A stretch of DNA of 46,202 bases from an uncultured Pelagibacteraceae bacterium (GCA_902592655.1 CACJFE010000007.1:1-46202); one strand, 5' to 3'. Numbered from the stretch's first letter, positions 1-12,632 are shown. Made by a program: numbers and translations. Notes: generated by a model from the sequence alone, not told the origin.

Positions 1-213
1 ATGAAAAAATTGTTTAGCTCTAACTTGCCCCAAAACAACAGGATTGACAGCTTCTAGGTGGGAAGGGTTGTCTGTAAGACTGATATGAACAACGTTTCCA
101 TCAAATTCTCTATTTGATGAAGCTCCTAAATGATACTTCACATCTCCCTCGAAATCTTTACTCGCACTCACTGACTTTCCAAAAAATTCACTGAAAATTG
201 CTCTATATGGTTT
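1..213 (-). CDS. sucA: sucA internal fragment, inverted against the rest of sucA
   Basis: Read on the minus strand from 213 to 1 this is an open 71-codon frame with no start or stop. It carries unmistakable E1 2-oxoglutarate dehydrogenase sequence: [13 protein letters not shown], then GDVKYHLGASSNREFDGN, then SLTDNPSHLEAVNPVVLG. These belong to the N-terminal catalytic half of SucA, well upstream of the part that follows on the plus strand. The frame stops looking like SucA just before the KPY codons (a Val codon stands where family members have Gly), so the join lies at about 205-213. A gene cannot run in both directions like this, so I read the block as the product of an inverted chimera at a contig end. 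A true genomic inversion breaking sucA is possible but would destroy an essential-type enzyme. Confidence 0.85.
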
Positions 214-1461
214 GACGGCGTATGGTCTAGATTTAAACCTGGGTTAGGAAAAGATAAACGAGGAAAAAGTGGAGTTGAAAAAAAAGTTTTATCTAAAATT
301 GGAGATCAAATATTTAGAATTCCTGAAGATTTTAATGCTCATAAAACTCTTAAAAGAGTATTTGAAGTAAAAAGTAAAATGTTTCAAACAGGTGAGATTG
401 ATTGGTCATCAGCCGAATCATTAGCCTTTGGAACGTTATTAACTGAGGGATTTTCAGTCAGGTTATCTGGCCAAGATTCTGGAAGAGGTACATTTAGCCA
501 AAGACATGCAGTTTTAAGAAATCAAGACAATCATGATCGTTATTTACCTTTAAACAATATTCAAGTTGGACAAAAGAAATTTGAAATAATTGATAGCTTA
601 TTGTCAGAATTAGCAGTGCTTGGGTTTGAATATGGTTACTCTCTATCAGAACCAGAGACTTTAGTTATATGGGAAGCTCAATTCGGTGACTTTGCGAATG
701 GAGCACAAGTTATTATAGATCAGTTTATTACTTCTTCCGAATCTAAGTGGGGTAGAGCAAGCGGCCTCGTGATGTTGCTACCCCATGGTTATGAAGGCCA
801 AGGACCTGAACACTCTTCTGCAAGATTAGAAAGATTTTTACAATTGTGTGCTGGAGAAAACATTCAAGTAGTGAATTGTACTACTCCTTCTAATTATTTT
901 CATGTTTTAAGAAGGCAAATGCATAGAGAGTTTAGAAAACCTTTAATTGTAATGACGCCAAAGTCTTTACTAAGACATAAGCGCTGTATTTCTAATATTA
1001 ACGAATTCGTTTCAAAAAGTTCATTTCATAGAGTTCTGGAAGACGATGCCTACGAAAAAAGAAATAATTTGATTTCATTAAAAAAAGATAATCAAATAAA
1101 AAAAGTAGTTATGTGTTCTGGTAAAATCTACTATGATTTAATTGAAGAAAGAGAAAAGACAAAAAAAAATGATATTGTTTTTGTTCGAATAGAGCAGCTT
1201 TATCCTTTTCCTGCAAAGACGCTAGCTAAAGTGCTGAAGAAGTATAAAAAGGCTAAATTTATATGGTGTCAGGAGGAGCCTAAAAATATGGGCGCCTGGA
1301 ATACAGCAAGAAATTACATTGAAAGAACTTTGGAAATGATAAATTTCAAGGATATTAACATAAAATTTGTTGGCAGATCAGCCTCTTCAACCACTGCGAC
1401 TGGAAATGCTAACAAACATCTTGCACAACAAAAAGAAATATTAGAAAAGATACTTAAATAA
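205..1461 (+). CDS. sucA: 2-oxoglutarate dehydrogenase E1 component, C-terminal part
   Basis: E1 of the 2-oxoglutarate dehydrogenase complex decarboxylates 2-oxoglutarate with thiamine diphosphate and passes the succinyl group to the E2 lipoyl arm. Only the C-terminal ~418 residues are present. The frame is open from about 205 ([12 protein letters not shown]) through conserved blocks [49 protein letters not shown] and [12 protein letters not shown] to the stop at 1459-1461. The first in-frame ATG (379) is internal and is not the start. The true start lies outside the window, cut off by the inverted join. sucB begins 2 bases after the stop, so sucA, sucB and lpd form one operon. Confidence 0.95.
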   Translation: MWFDGVWSRFKPGLGKDKRGKSGVEKKVLSKIGDQIFRIPEDFNAHKTLKRVFEVKSKMFQTGEIDWSSAESLAFGTLLTEGFSVRLSGQDSGRGTFSQRHAVLRNQDNHDRYLPLNNIQVGQKKFEIIDSLLSELAVLGFEYGYSLSEPETLVIWEAQFGDFANGAQVIIDQFITSSESKWGRASGLVMLLPHGYEGQGPEHSSARLERFLQLCAGENIQVVNCTTPSNYFHVLRRQMHREFRKPLIVMTPKSLLRHKRCISNINEFVSKSSFHRVLEDDAYEKRNNLISLKKDNQIKKVVMCSGKIYYDLIEEREKTKKNDIVFVRIEQLYPFPAKTLAKVLKKYKKAKFIWCQEEPKNMGAWNTARNYIERTLEMINFKDINIKFVGRSASSTTATGNANKHLAQQKEILEKILK

Positions 1462-1463
1462 GT

Positions 1464-2798
1464 ATGTCAGAAAAAATAACAGTTCCTACTTTAGGTGAGT
1501 CAGTCACTGAGGCAACAGTATCGAAATGGTTAAAATCTCAAGGTGAAAAAGTAGTTGTAGATGAACCTATTGTCGAACTAGAAACTGATAAAGTTAATGT
1601 AGAGGTGCCCGCACCATCTAATGGTTTTCTTGGAACTATAGACGTCAAGGAAGGTGAGACAGTCAACGTTGGGTCAATATTAGGAACTATTAACGACAAC
1701 TCAAAAAATAATGATACTATTGAGCCAAAAGAGGTAAAATCTTACAGCCCTCCAAAAAAACAACCTAAATTATTCGAAGAAAAAAAAGAGAGTGTTGCAC
1801 ATAAGAAAAAAACTATTAAACCAAAAGTGACTGAACAAATTTTAACTTTAGATACTGAAAAGGTAGAGGATGAGCCTTTGATTCTAGAAGAGGTTCATGA
1901 GGAGAAGAAGATTTTAAAACAGCCTCTAAAAATAAAAAAAGAAACTAAAGTTTCACCAGCAGCAAGAAAAATGGCCAATGAGGCAAAGATCGATTTAGAC
2001 CAAGTAAAAGGGACTGGAAAAAATGGAATAATTTTAAAAGAAGACATAATGGAACTTATGGGTTCTAAACCTTCACCTTCTGAAAGAAAGATTAAACATG
2101 GCCCAGAAGAAAGAGTAAAAATGACAAGGCTGAGATTGACTATAGCTAAGAGATTAAAAGAAGCTCAGGAAAATGCGGCAATGCTAACAACTTTCAATGA
2201 GGTGGATATGAGTGAAGTAATATCAATGCGAAATGAATACAAAGAGGAGTTTCAGAAAAACTATGGAGTTAAACTAGGTTTTATGTCTTTTTTTGTAAAA
2301 GCTTGCGTAATTGGTTTAAAAAATTTTCCTGCCATTAACTCAGAAATACAAGGAGAAGAGATAGTATACAAAAATTACTATAATATCAGTATTGCTGTTG
2401 GCACAGACAGAGGTTTAGTAGTGCCAGTCTTAAGAGAAACTGACGAAATGTCTTTTGCTGACATCGAAAAAAACATTGCTGAACTTGGCTCAAAAGCAAG
2501 AGACGGTAAGATAACTATTGAAGATCTTCAAGGAGGGACATTTACAATTACAAATGGTGGAATTTATGGATCAATGTTGTCTACACCAATTTTAAATCCT
2601 CCACAATCTGCCGTATTAGGTATGCACAACATTGTACAAAGACCTGTAGTTGTTAATGGAACTGTAGAAGCAAGGCCAATTATGTATTTAGCTTTGTCCT
2701 ATGATCATAGAATTGTAGATGGTAAAGAAGCCGTTTCTTTCTTAAAAATTGTAAAAGAATGTTTAGAACAGCCAAAAAGATTGTTTTTAAATATATAG
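1464..2798 (+). CDS. sucB: 2-oxoglutarate dehydrogenase E2, dihydrolipoyl succinyltransferase
   Basis: E2 forms the core of the 2-oxoglutarate dehydrogenase complex and transfers succinyl from lipoamide to CoA. At 444 residues it has family length. Residues 1-80 are a lipoyl domain with the lipoylated Lys43 in [10 protein letters not shown]. Residues ~85-160 are a Lys/Glu-rich flexible linker, ~163-199 the E1/E3-binding domain ([27 protein letters not shown]), and the rest is the catalytic acyltransferase domain ending with SYDHRIVDG (His415, Asp419). The position between sucA and lpd, with 2-base and 1-base gaps, separates it from the pyruvate dehydrogenase E2, whose gene end lies at the right edge of the window. 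Confidence 0.97.
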   Translation: MSEKITVPTLGESVTEATVSKWLKSQGEKVVVDEPIVELETDKVNVEVPAPSNGFLGTIDVKEGETVNVGSILGTINDNSKNNDTIEPKEVKSYSPPKKQPKLFEEKKESVAHKKKTIKPKVTEQILTLDTEKVEDEPLILEEVHEEKKILKQPLKIKKETKVSPAARKMANEAKIDLDQVKGTGKNGIILKEDIMELMGSKPSPSERKIKHGPEERVKMTRLRLTIAKRLKEAQENAAMLTTFNEVDMSEVISMRNEYKEEFQKNYGVKLGFMSFFVKACVIGLKNFPAINSEIQGEEIVYKNYYNISIAVGTDRGLVVPVLRETDEMSFADIEKNIAELGSKARDGKITIEDLQGGTFTITNGGIYGSMLSTPILNPPQSAVLGMHNIVQRPVVVNGTVEARPIMYLALSYDHRIVDGKEAVSFLKIVKECLEQPKRLFLNI

Positions 2799-2799
2799 T

Positions 2800-4200
2800 A
2801 TGGATAGTTTTGATTTAGTAGTTATTGGTGGCGGACCGGGCGGGTATGTGTGTGCGATTAGAGCAGCACAACTTGGTTTGAAAACTGCATGTGTAGAGTC
2901 AAGAGGAACTCTTGGAGGTACATGCCTTAATGTTGGTTGTATTCCCTCTAAGAGTTTATTAAATCTTTCAGAAAATTTTCATAAAGCTAAAAAAGATTTT
3001 AATAATCAGGGTATTGAAGTTGAAGGTGTAAAATTAAATATCGAAAAAATGATGTCTAATAAAAATAGATCAGTACAAGTTTTAACAAAGGGAGTAGAGT
3101 TTTTATTCAAAAAGAATAAAGTAACTTACATAAAAGGAAAAGGTGTCCTTTTTTCAAAAAATGATATAGTCGTTTATGACAATGATAAGAAATCAAATTA
3201 TAGTGCAAAAAATATAGTTATAGCAACTGGATCATCAGTTGCCTCATTGCCAGGCATAGAAATAGATGAAAAAAACGTGATTTCATCAACCGGCGCTTTG
3301 TCTTTAAATAGTGTTCCTAAAAAATTAGCAATTATAGGTGGAGGTTATATAGGTTTAGAAATGGGCTCAGTTTGGTCTAGACTAGGATCAGAGGTAACAG
3401 TTATAGAATATCTCGATCATATTACACCAGGCATGGATAGAGAAATTTCAACTGAATTTAAGAAAATTTTAACTAAACAAGGGATTAAATTTAAAATGAG
3501 TTCAAAAGTCAATAAAGTAAGTTCTTCAAGCTCAAGTGTTTCAATACATTTCACAGACTTAAAAAGTTCAAAAGATGAAACTTTAGCATTTGATAAAGTC
3601 CTCGTATCAGTTGGTCGAAAACCTTATACTGAAGGCCTTAATTTAACAAAAATAGGAGTTAAAAAAGATAATAAAGGAAGAATTGAGGTTAATTCAAAAT
3701 TACAAACTTCAATTAACAACATTTATGCAATTGGTGATGTTATAAAAGGTCCAATGCTAGCTCACAAAGCCGAAGAGGAAGGTATTGCTGTAGCCGAAAT
3801 ACTAGCAGGACAAGCAGGTCACGTAAATTACGATGTAATTCCTGGTGTGATATATACTTCACCTGAAGTAGCAACAGTTGGTAAAACCGAAGAGCAGCTA
3901 AAAAAAAATAACGTATCTTATAAGGTTGGAAAATTTCCATTTCTAGCTAATTCAAGAGCAAAAGTTAACAATGAAACAGAGGGTTTTGTGAAGATTTTAG
4001 CTGATAGTAAAACTGATAAAGTTTTAGGAGTGCATATTATCGGCCCTCATTGTGGTGATATGATTGCAGAAATGGCATTGGCGATGGAATTTGGAGCTAG
4101 CGCAGAGGATATTGCTAGAACGTGCCACGCCCATCCAACTCACACAGAGGCAATAAAAGAAGCAGCATTAGCTGTTGATAAAAGACCAATTCATTTTTAA
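2800..4200 (+). CDS. lpd: Dihydrolipoyl dehydrogenase (E3)
   Basis: E3 is the FAD flavoprotein that reoxidises dihydrolipoamide on E2 and reduces NAD+. The 466-residue protein starts with the FAD-binding GGGPGGYVCAIRAAQLG. It has the redox-active disulfide in GGTCLNVGCIPSKSLL (Cys42, Cys47), the NAD-binding GGGYIGLEMGSVWSRLG, the second FAD site AIGDVIKGPMLAHKAEEEG, and the C-terminal dimer-interface catalytic HAHPTHTEAIKEA. It starts 1 base after the sucB stop, so it is the third gene of the sucAB-lpd operon. It may also serve other 2-oxoacid dehydrogenases, because a pyruvate dehydrogenase E2 gene lies at the far end of the window. Confidence 0.97.
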   Translation: MDSFDLVVIGGGPGGYVCAIRAAQLGLKTACVESRGTLGGTCLNVGCIPSKSLLNLSENFHKAKKDFNNQGIEVEGVKLNIEKMMSNKNRSVQVLTKGVEFLFKKNKVTYIKGKGVLFSKNDIVVYDNDKKSNYSAKNIVIATGSSVASLPGIEIDEKNVISSTGALSLNSVPKKLAIIGGGYIGLEMGSVWSRLGSEVTVIEYLDHITPGMDREISTEFKKILTKQGIKFKMSSKVNKVSSSSSSVSIHFTDLKSSKDETLAFDKVLVSVGRKPYTEGLNLTKIGVKKDNKGRIEVNSKLQTSINNIYAIGDVIKGPMLAHKAEEEGIAVAEILAGQAGHVNYDVIPGVIYTSPEVATVGKTEEQLKKNNVSYKVGKFPFLANSRAKVNNETEGFVKILADSKTDKVLGVHIIGPHCGDMIAEMALAMEFGASAEDIARTCHAHPTHTEAIKEAALAVDKRPIHF

Positions 4201-4228
4201 TTAAGAATATTTACAATACTATTATCTA

Positions 4229-6172
4229 ATGAAAGTGCAAGTATTGTTGCCAAAAGTTTTTAATTTTCCTTTTACTTATAACTGCAAGGATGAGAGTAAA
4301 ATTGGAGATTTAGTGGAAGTTCCATTTGGTACAAAAAACGAAATTGGAGTGATTTGGAAAAATAAATATACAGAGCCAAAAGATATAAAAATTAAAGATA
4401 TAAAAAGGAATACAGGGTATTCAATCAATAGTAAATTAATCGATTTTATAGAATGGTTTTCATCATACAACATGGTACCGATTGGTTTAGTTTTAAAGAT
4501 GGTAATTGGAGGCACTGATAGGCTTAAAATAAATAAAAATGATTTAATTAAAGTAAAAAAAACTCAAATAAAAGAATTTAAGCTTAATTTAGAACAAATA
4601 AATGCTTTAAAGTTTCTTGGAAAAATAAAAAATAAATTTGATGTATCTGTTTTACAAGGAACTACAGGATCAGGAAAGACTCTTGTATATTTCGAGAGAA
4701 TAAAAGAAATTATAAAAAAAAATAATCAAGCCCTGATTTTATTGCCAGAAATATTCTTGACTAACGATTTTAAATCAAGATTTGAGGACTTTTTTGGTTT
4801 TGAACCTGCAATCTGGCATTCAAAAATCACACCAAAAAAAAAGAGGATAATCTGGAATGGGTTAATTAAAAATAAAATAAAAATTTTAATTGGTGCAAGA
4901 TCAGCATTATTATTACCTTTTAAAAATTTGGGAATTATTATTGTAGATGAAGAACATGATACATCTTATAAACAAGATGAAGGTGTTATTTACAATGCTC
5001 GAGATATGGCAATTTCAAGGGCTAATTTTGAAAAAATTCCAATACACTTAGTTACTTCTGTGCCTTCAATAGAAACATACAATAATATTTGTAAAAAAAA
5101 GTTTAGGCATTTTAAAATTGTAAAAAGGTTTAATGACTATCCTCTTCCAGGTACCAAAATTATAAATTTAAATATCAGTAAAATGAAAGACAAGTTTATT
5201 TCAAAAGAAACAATAGGAATAGTAAAAACCTACCTTCAAAAAGGAGATCAGATTTTATTTTTTATAAATAGAAGAGGTTTTGCTCCCTACTTAATTTGTA
5301 AAAAATGTGGGTATAAAGAATGTTGTCCTAATTGTTCACTGTATTTAACATTTCACAAATTAATTAATAAAGCTATTTGTCACCATTGTTCCTTTAAAAA
5401 AGGGGTAAAAACCAAATGTAAAATTGAGGGAAATTGTAAATTTGTGATGTACGGCCCAGGTGTAGAAAAAATATATGAGGAAGCAAAAGAGATATTTCCG
5501 AATAAAAAAATTGGTATATTTTCAAGTGACTATCTAAAAACAAAAAAAAAAACTAAAAAATTTTTTAAAGAAATTAACGATAATAAAATAGATATTTTGA
5601 TTGGCACTCAAATGATATCTAAAGGTTTTAACTTTCCCAAATTAAATTGTATTATCGTTATCGATGCCGATTTCTCGGGCAGAGGCTATGATTTAAGAAC
5701 AACTGAAAAAAATATTCAATTATATCATCAGTTAAGCGGTAGAGCAGGAAGATTTAGTTCAGACTCTTTAATTATATATCAAACATTAACTCCTCAAGAC
5801 ATAACTCTGAATGAATTAATTAAAAATAATTCAGAAAAACTTCTAAGAAATGAACTTTCAATAAGGGAAAAAAATAAATTACCTCCTTTTATAAGACTAG
5901 TTGCAATAATTATATCATCAAAGGAACCAAGTTTAAGTTTACAAGGCGCAACAGAAATTAAGAATAAATTAAGTAATATGAAAGATCTTGAAGTATTAGG
6001 GCCAGTTGAATCCCCGTTGTTTAAAATCAAAAAAAATTTTAGATCTAGGCTACTAATAAGGTTTAATAGCCGTTTTTTGATGCAGAAAGAAATCATAAAA
6101 GTCTTAAATGGGCTTAAAATCTCATCAAAAATAAAACTTACGGTTGATGTTGATCCTGTCAATTTTGCTTAA
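4229..6172 (+). CDS. priA: Primosomal replication restart helicase PriA
   Basis: PriA recognises stalled replication forks and reloads the replisome. The 647-residue protein is shorter than the ~730-residue E. coli form. It has an N-terminal DNA-binding region (MKVQVLLPKVFNFPFTY), Walker A GTTGSGKT at 144-151, a DEEH Walker B box at 240-243, the SFII motifs GTQMISKGFNFPKL and HQLSGRAGR, and a cysteine-rich zinc-binding block between (CKKCGYKECCPNC, CHHCSFKKG). It follows lpd by 28 bases in the same direction and precedes the ATP synthase genes, an order I associate with alphaproteobacteria. The start at 4229 gives the conserved N-terminus. Confidence 0.95.
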   Translation: MKVQVLLPKVFNFPFTYNCKDESKIGDLVEVPFGTKNEIGVIWKNKYTEPKDIKIKDIKRNTGYSINSKLIDFIEWFSSYNMVPIGLVLKMVIGGTDRLKINKNDLIKVKKTQIKEFKLNLEQINALKFLGKIKNKFDVSVLQGTTGSGKTLVYFERIKEIIKKNNQALILLPEIFLTNDFKSRFEDFFGFEPAIWHSKITPKKKRIIWNGLIKNKIKILIGARSALLLPFKNLGIIIVDEEHDTSYKQDEGVIYNARDMAISRANFEKIPIHLVTSVPSIETYNNICKKKFRHFKIVKRFNDYPLPGTKIINLNISKMKDKFISKETIGIVKTYLQKGDQILFFINRRGFAPYLICKKCGYKECCPNCSLYLTFHKLINKAICHHCSFKKGVKTKCKIEGNCKFVMYGPGVEKIYEEAKEIFPNKKIGIFSSDYLKTKKKTKKFFKEINDNKIDILIGTQMISKGFNFPKLNCIIVIDADFSGRGYDLRTTEKNIQLYHQLSGRAGRFSSDSLIIYQTLTPQDITLNELIKNNSEKLLRNELSIREKNKLPPFIRLVAIIISSKEPSLSLQGATEIKNKLSNMKDLEVLGPVESPLFKIKKNFRSRLLIRFNSRFLMQKEIIKVLNGLKISSKIKLTVDVDPVNFA

Positions 6173-6195
6173 GTCCAAAATTGGCAACTTGAACA

Positions 6196-6204
6196 TGATA
6201 TACT
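6196..6204 (+). promoter_or_regulatory. Possible extended -10 promoter for the atp operon
   Basis: The 81-base gap between priA and atpH contains TGATATACT, an extended -10 pattern (TG, one base, TATACT). No good -35 hexamer stands at the matching distance. The site would start transcription about 45 bases before atpH. This is a pattern match in AT-rich DNA and is weak alone. Confidence 0.3.
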
Positions 6205-6253
6205 CTTATGATACGACCAACGCATATTTCACAATAAATTCTAACAACAAAAA

Positions 6254-6811
6254 ATGAGCACAAACAAATCTTTCTCAACTGAAACTTCAGAAAGGTATTC
6301 TCGCGCTTTATTTGAAGTTTCCAAAGAGTCATCTGAACTTGATAAGGCTGAGGACAATATAAAAAATTTTCAAATTTTATTTAATTCTAGCCCGGAGATT
6401 AAAAATTTTTTAAAGAATCCTACTCAGAGCATTAACAAACAAAAAGAAGTAATTAATTTATTGTCAGATAAATTGGAATTTTCGAAGAATTTAAAAAACT
6501 TCTTTTTGCTATTAATTGAAAAAAGAAGAATTTTTTTTGTACAAAAAATCTCAGAAAGTTTCTTAAAGTTATGCTCAAAAAAAAGAGGAGAAATAAAGGC
6601 TTCATTAATTTCTTCAAAAGAGCTTTCTAAATCTGAGCTCGATGAAATAAGTAAAGATTTATCAGTTGCAATGGGATCAACATTAAAATTTGACTATAAA
6701 GTAGATAAAGAACTAATTGGAGGTCTAAAATTGCAATTAGGAAGTTTTATGATTGATACATCAATTAAAAGTAAATTGAAAAAATATGAACAAGTAATGT
6801 TAGAAAGTTAA
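6254..6811 (+). CDS. atpH: ATP synthase F1 subunit delta
   Basis: The delta subunit links the F1 head to the peripheral stalk of F0. The 185-residue protein has the usual OSCP/delta layout: an N-terminal helical domain with [14 protein letters not shown] at residues 10-23 and a C-terminal beta part with [22 protein letters not shown]. It is first in an atpH-atpA-atpG-atpD-atpC run in the canonical F1 order. The F0 genes (a, b, c) are not in the window, which agrees with the split F0/F1 loci of alphaproteobacteria. The stop is 1 base from atpA. Confidence 0.94.
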   Translation: MSTNKSFSTETSERYSRALFEVSKESSELDKAEDNIKNFQILFNSSPEIKNFLKNPTQSINKQKEVINLLSDKLEFSKNLKNFFLLLIEKRRIFFVQKISESFLKLCSKKRGEIKASLISSKELSKSELDEISKDLSVAMGSTLKFDYKVDKELIGGLKLQLGSFMIDTSIKSKLKKYEQVMLES

Positions 6812-6812
6812 A

Positions 6813-8339
6813 ATGACAATTAATCCTTCAGAAGTAACAAAATTATTAAAAGATCAAATAAAAAACTTTGGTGAAAAAGCAGAAATTTCTGAGATAGGAA
6901 AGGTTTTGTCAGTAGGAGATGGTATAGCACGTGTTTATGGTTTAGATAATGTGCAGGCTGGAGAAATGGTTGAATTTGAAGATGGTTCTAAAGGAATGGC
7001 GCTAAATTTAGAAAATGATAATGTTGGTGTTGTAATCTTTGGTGACGATAGAAATATTAAGGAGGGAGATACCATAAAAAGGACTAATGCAATTGTAGAT
7101 GTTCCAGTTGGTAAAGAACTTCTAGGAAGAGTGGTAGATGGACTAGGAAATCCTATCGATGGAAAAGGTCCACTCTCGGTTAAAAATAGAAAACGTGTAG
7201 AAGTAAAAGCTCCTGGTATTATTCCAAGGCAATCAGTTAATGAACCAATGCAAACAGGATTAAAATCAATTGACTCTTTAATACCTATCGGCAGAGGTCA
7301 AAGAGAGTTAATAATTGGAGACAGGCAAACAGGAAAAACTGCAGTAGCTATTGATGCTATTATTAATCAAAAAAAGATAAATGAGTCTTCAGACGAGAAA
7401 AAAAAATTATATTGTGTTTACGTGGCTATAGGTCAAAAACGCTCAACAGTTGCTCAGATAACAAAAACTTTAGAAGAAGCAGGTGCTCTTAAATATACAA
7501 CAATTGTTGCAGCTACTGCCTCAGACTCGGCTCCATTACAGTTTTTAGCTCCTTATACTGGATGCACAATTGGTGAATTCTTTAGAGATAACGGTATGCA
7601 TGCATTAATAGTATACGATGATTTGTCAAAACAAGCTGTAGCTTATAGACAAATGTCTTTACTATTGAGAAGACCGCCTGGTAGAGAAGCCTATCCTGGA
7701 GATGTATTTTACTTACACAGTAGATTATTAGAACGAGCAGCTAAATTGAGTGATAAAAGCGGAGGGGGATCTCTAACAGCCTTACCTATTATTGAAACGC
7801 AGGCAGGAGACGTCTCTGCTTATATTCCGACTAATGTAATCTCTATAACTGATGGACAGATATTTTTAGAAACCGAATTATTTAATCAGGGAATAAGACC
7901 AGCAGTTAATGTTGGATTATCTGTATCTAGAGTAGGATCTGCTGCTCAAACAAAAGCTATGAAAAAAGTAGCTGGATCAATTAAATTAGAACTAGCTCAA
8001 TATAGGGAAATGGCAGCTTTTGCACAATTTGGCTCTGATTTAGATGCTTCCACTCAACAACTTTTAAATCGTGGCTCGAAATTAACAGAGCTATTAAAAC
8101 AAGATCAATACTCACCGATGACTGTTGCAGAACAAGTCATATCAGTTTTCACTGGAGTTAAAGGATATTTGGATGATCTAGATCTAGGGAAAATAAAAAA
8201 ATTTGAAAAAGATGTTATAGATAAAATTAAATCCGATAAGCCTGAAATTATAGAAGCAATACAGTCATCAGGTAAACTCGAAGAAAATACTGAAGAACTT
8301 TTGGTTCAAGCCATTGAGGAATATAAAAAAGGAAATTAA
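6813..8339 (+). CDS. atpA: ATP synthase F1 subunit alpha
   Basis: The alpha subunit forms the non-catalytic nucleotide sites of the F1 hexamer. At 508 residues it has normal length. It shows the N-terminal beta-barrel region ([20 protein letters not shown]), Walker A GDRQTGKT at 169-176, and the conserved block [20 protein letters not shown] followed by [20 protein letters not shown]. It lies 1 base after atpH and 2 bases before atpG, so it is co-transcribed with them. Confidence 0.98.
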   Translation: MTINPSEVTKLLKDQIKNFGEKAEISEIGKVLSVGDGIARVYGLDNVQAGEMVEFEDGSKGMALNLENDNVGVVIFGDDRNIKEGDTIKRTNAIVDVPVGKELLGRVVDGLGNPIDGKGPLSVKNRKRVEVKAPGIIPRQSVNEPMQTGLKSIDSLIPIGRGQRELIIGDRQTGKTAVAIDAIINQKKINESSDEKKKLYCVYVAIGQKRSTVAQITKTLEEAGALKYTTIVAATASDSAPLQFLAPYTGCTIGEFFRDNGMHALIVYDDLSKQAVAYRQMSLLLRRPPGREAYPGDVFYLHSRLLERAAKLSDKSGGGSLTALPIIETQAGDVSAYIPTNVISITDGQIFLETELFNQGIRPAVNVGLSVSRVGSAAQTKAMKKVAGSIKLELAQYREMAAFAQFGSDLDASTQQLLNRGSKLTELLKQDQYSPMTVAEQVISVFTGVKGYLDDLDLGKIKKFEKDVIDKIKSDKPEIIEAIQSSGKLEENTEELLVQAIEEYKKGN

Positions 8340-8341
8340 TT

Positions 8342-10638
<2,297 letters not shown>

Positions 10639-10644
10639 ATTATA

Positions 10645-11031
10645 ATGTCAAATTTCACTGTTGAAATATTATCTCCCGCGAAATCAATTTTAAAGATAGA
10701 GGCACATGAGGTGATTTTACCCTCATTTGAAGGCGAAATTGGAATTTTGAAAGACCACATCCCTATTATTACTTTTTTGAGACCAGGAATAATTAAAATT
10801 TTAAGTGACGCTGACCAAGAATTTTTTGTTGAGGATGGAACAGTCGAATTTGTGAATAACAATCTACTAGTATTAACTTCAACTGCTCGAAAATTATCAG
10901 ATCTGAAGAAAGAAAATTTAGATTTAATTATAACTGAAACAAAAAAAGCAATTGATAAAGATTCTTTAAAAGATAAAGAAAAATATTTGTTAACTTATAA
11001 GTTGGAAACATTAAAAAATATTATCCAATAA
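10645..11031 (+). CDS. atpC: ATP synthase F1 subunit epsilon
   Basis: Epsilon sits on the rotor and regulates ATP hydrolysis. The 128-residue protein has the N-terminal beta-sandwich motifs VEILSPAKSIL, LPSFEGEIGILKDHIPIIT and FVEDGTVEFVNNNLLVL, then a short helical tail. It is the last gene of the F1 operon. Its last 11 bases overlap the 3' end of the convergent rppH gene and no terminator hairpin is visible between the two operons. Confidence 0.93.
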   Translation: MSNFTVEILSPAKSILKIEAHEVILPSFEGEIGILKDHIPIITFLRPGIIKILSDADQEFFVEDGTVEFVNNNLLVLTSTARKLSDLKKENLDLIITETKKAIDKDSLKDKEKYLLTYKLETLKNIIQ

Positions 11032-11491
11032 ATTCTTTTATCTCTTTTAAGAGCTCTAAATACATTTCCTTTTTAAAATTTACAATAACCTCAGGAAGCT
11101 TGCTAGGAACAATCCATTTCCAGTCTATAAATTCTGGGCTTTTTGTATTCAAATTAATTTCTTTTTCTTCACCGATAAATTTTACTATAAACCATTTTTG
11201 TCTTTGACCTCTAAATTTACCTTTCCAAATAATACCGATTAATTTTTTAGGAAGCTCATATTCATATAGACCCTTTATTTCTCTCAAAATTTGTATATTT
11301 TTTATACCAGTTTCTTCATAAAGCTCACGTTTCATCGCAGAGATGTAATCTTCTCCTTTATCGACACCACCTTGTGGCATTTGCCACTTATCAACTGGGT
11401 TGTCTTTTCTTTTACCTACGAAAACTTTGTTTTCATTATTTAAAATAATCACTCCCACCCCAGATCGCATAGGAAGTTTTTTTTTCAACAT
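11021..11491 (-). CDS. rppH: RNA pyrophosphohydrolase RppH (Nudix)
   Basis: RppH removes pyrophosphate from mRNA 5' ends and so starts decay. The 156-residue protein begins MLKKKLPMRSGVGVIILNNE and has WQMPQGGVDKGED running into the Nudix box REL-EE-TG at about 41-64. The alphaproteobacterial form also hydrolyses dinucleoside polyphosphates (family knowledge). It starts 4 bases after the ctpA stop and is the last gene of the rplU-to-rppH run. Confidence 0.92.
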   Translation of the reverse strand: MLKKKLPMRSGVGVIILNNENKVFVGKRKDNPVDKWQMPQGGVDKGEDYISAMKRELYEETGIKNIQILREIKGLYEYELPKKLIGIIWKGKFRGQRQKWFIVKFIGEEKEINLNTKSPEFIDWKWIVPSKLPEVIVNFKKEMYLELLKEIKEFIG

Positions 11492-11495
11492 GTTA

Positions 11496-12632
11496 TTAAG
11501 AATTAAAAAGTTTTATTGCGTAATTTAATTGATTATCTTTGTCCGAACTTATTTGGAAATCATTATCTTCTTCCTCCACAAGGATATCAGGTGTTACACC
11601 TACTTCTGAGATTGATTTTCCTGATGGAAGATAATATTTTGAAATAGTGAGTCTCATACCTCCACCGTTCCCTAAAGGAATAATTGATTGAACAGAACCT
11701 TTTCCAAAAGAATTTTCTCCAACTATTATAGCCCTTTTGTGATCTTTTAAAGCTCCTGCAAATATTTCTGAAGCTGAAGCCGATCCATTATTTATCAGAA
11801 CAATAATTGGTTTGCCCTTAATTTCATCTCCTTTTCTAGCAAAAAATTTTCTAGTTTCTGAAACTTTTCTTCCTTTTGTAGAAACAATTTCACCATCTTC
11901 AAGAAAAAAATCAGTTATATTGATAGCTTGAGTTAATAAGCCTCCGGGATTATTTCTCAAATCAAGCACATATCCTTTTACCTTAAATTTTTTCTCAAGA
12001 TTTTTTACTGATTCTAAAAACTGCTTATCACTGTTTTCATTAAATGATTTTAGTCTTATGTAGCCTAAGTCTTTTTTTTTTCCAATAGTTTTTGAACTTA
12101 CAGATCGCACCTCAATTATTTGCCTTACTATTCGGAATTCCAGAGGTTTTTTTATTTTTTTTCTCATAACAGTTAAATCAATGTATGTTCCTACAGGACC
12201 TCGCATTAATTTAACCGCCTCAATTAAGGATTTGCCTTGGACTTGTTCCCCGCCTATTTTAACAATGTAATCACCTGCTTTAATACCAGCTTTTGCTGCG
12301 GGGGTGTCATCAATAGGTGAAATTACTTTAATAACACCGGACTCCATTCCTATTTCAATTCCTAGACCACCAAATTCTCCTCTAGTATCAGTCTGCATTT
12401 CTTTGAAAAGTTCTGGGCTCATATATGCCGAGTAAGGGTCAAGAGATTGAAGGACACCATTTATAGCTGCGTCCATTACCTCTACTTGATCAACTTCATC
12501 TACATATTCTTTCTTAATATTTTCTAATACTTCTCCAAAAAGATCTATCTTTTCAAACAATTCATTTTTTGCTTTTACATCTGTGTTAGCAAAACTGGAT
12601 AATAAAAAAAGCAAGGCCAAAACTATTCTCAT
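11496..12632 (-). CDS. ctpA: S41 family C-terminal processing peptidase
   Basis: CtpA-type proteases act in the periplasm and trim or degrade envelope proteins. The 378-residue protein has an N-terminal signal sequence (MRIVLALLFLLSSFA), a PDZ domain around 85-160 (GGLGIEIGMESGVIKVISPI, AGIKAGDYIVKIGG), and the catalytic S41 core. The Ser is in NNGSASASEI (about Ser286) and the Lys in ENSFGKGS (Lys311). The start overlaps the rsfS stop as ATGA, which suggests translational coupling. In many alphaproteobacteria rlmH lies between rsfS and this gene; it is absent here. Confidence 0.93.
   Translation of the reverse strand: MRIVLALLFLLSSFANTDVKAKNELFEKIDLFGEVLENIKKEYVDEVDQVEVMDAAINGVLQSLDPYSAYMSPELFKEMQTDTRGEFGGLGIEIGMESGVIKVISPIDDTPAAKAGIKAGDYIVKIGGEQVQGKSLIEAVKLMRGPVGTYIDLTVMRKKIKKPLEFRIVRQIIEVRSVSSKTIGKKKDLGYIRLKSFNENSDKQFLESVKNLEKKFKVKGYVLDLRNNPGGLLTQAINITDFFLEDGEIVSTKGRKVSETRKFFARKGDEIKGKPIIVLINNGSASASEIFAGALKDHKRAIIVGENSFGKGSVQSIIPLGNGGGMRLTISKYYLPSGKSISEVGVTPDILVEEEDNDFQISSDKDNQLNYAIKLFNS

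Noticed and set aside
379-1461. ATG at 379 as the start of a separate 360-residue protein
   Set aside because: The frame continues upstream with clear SucA sequence to about 205, so this Met is internal.
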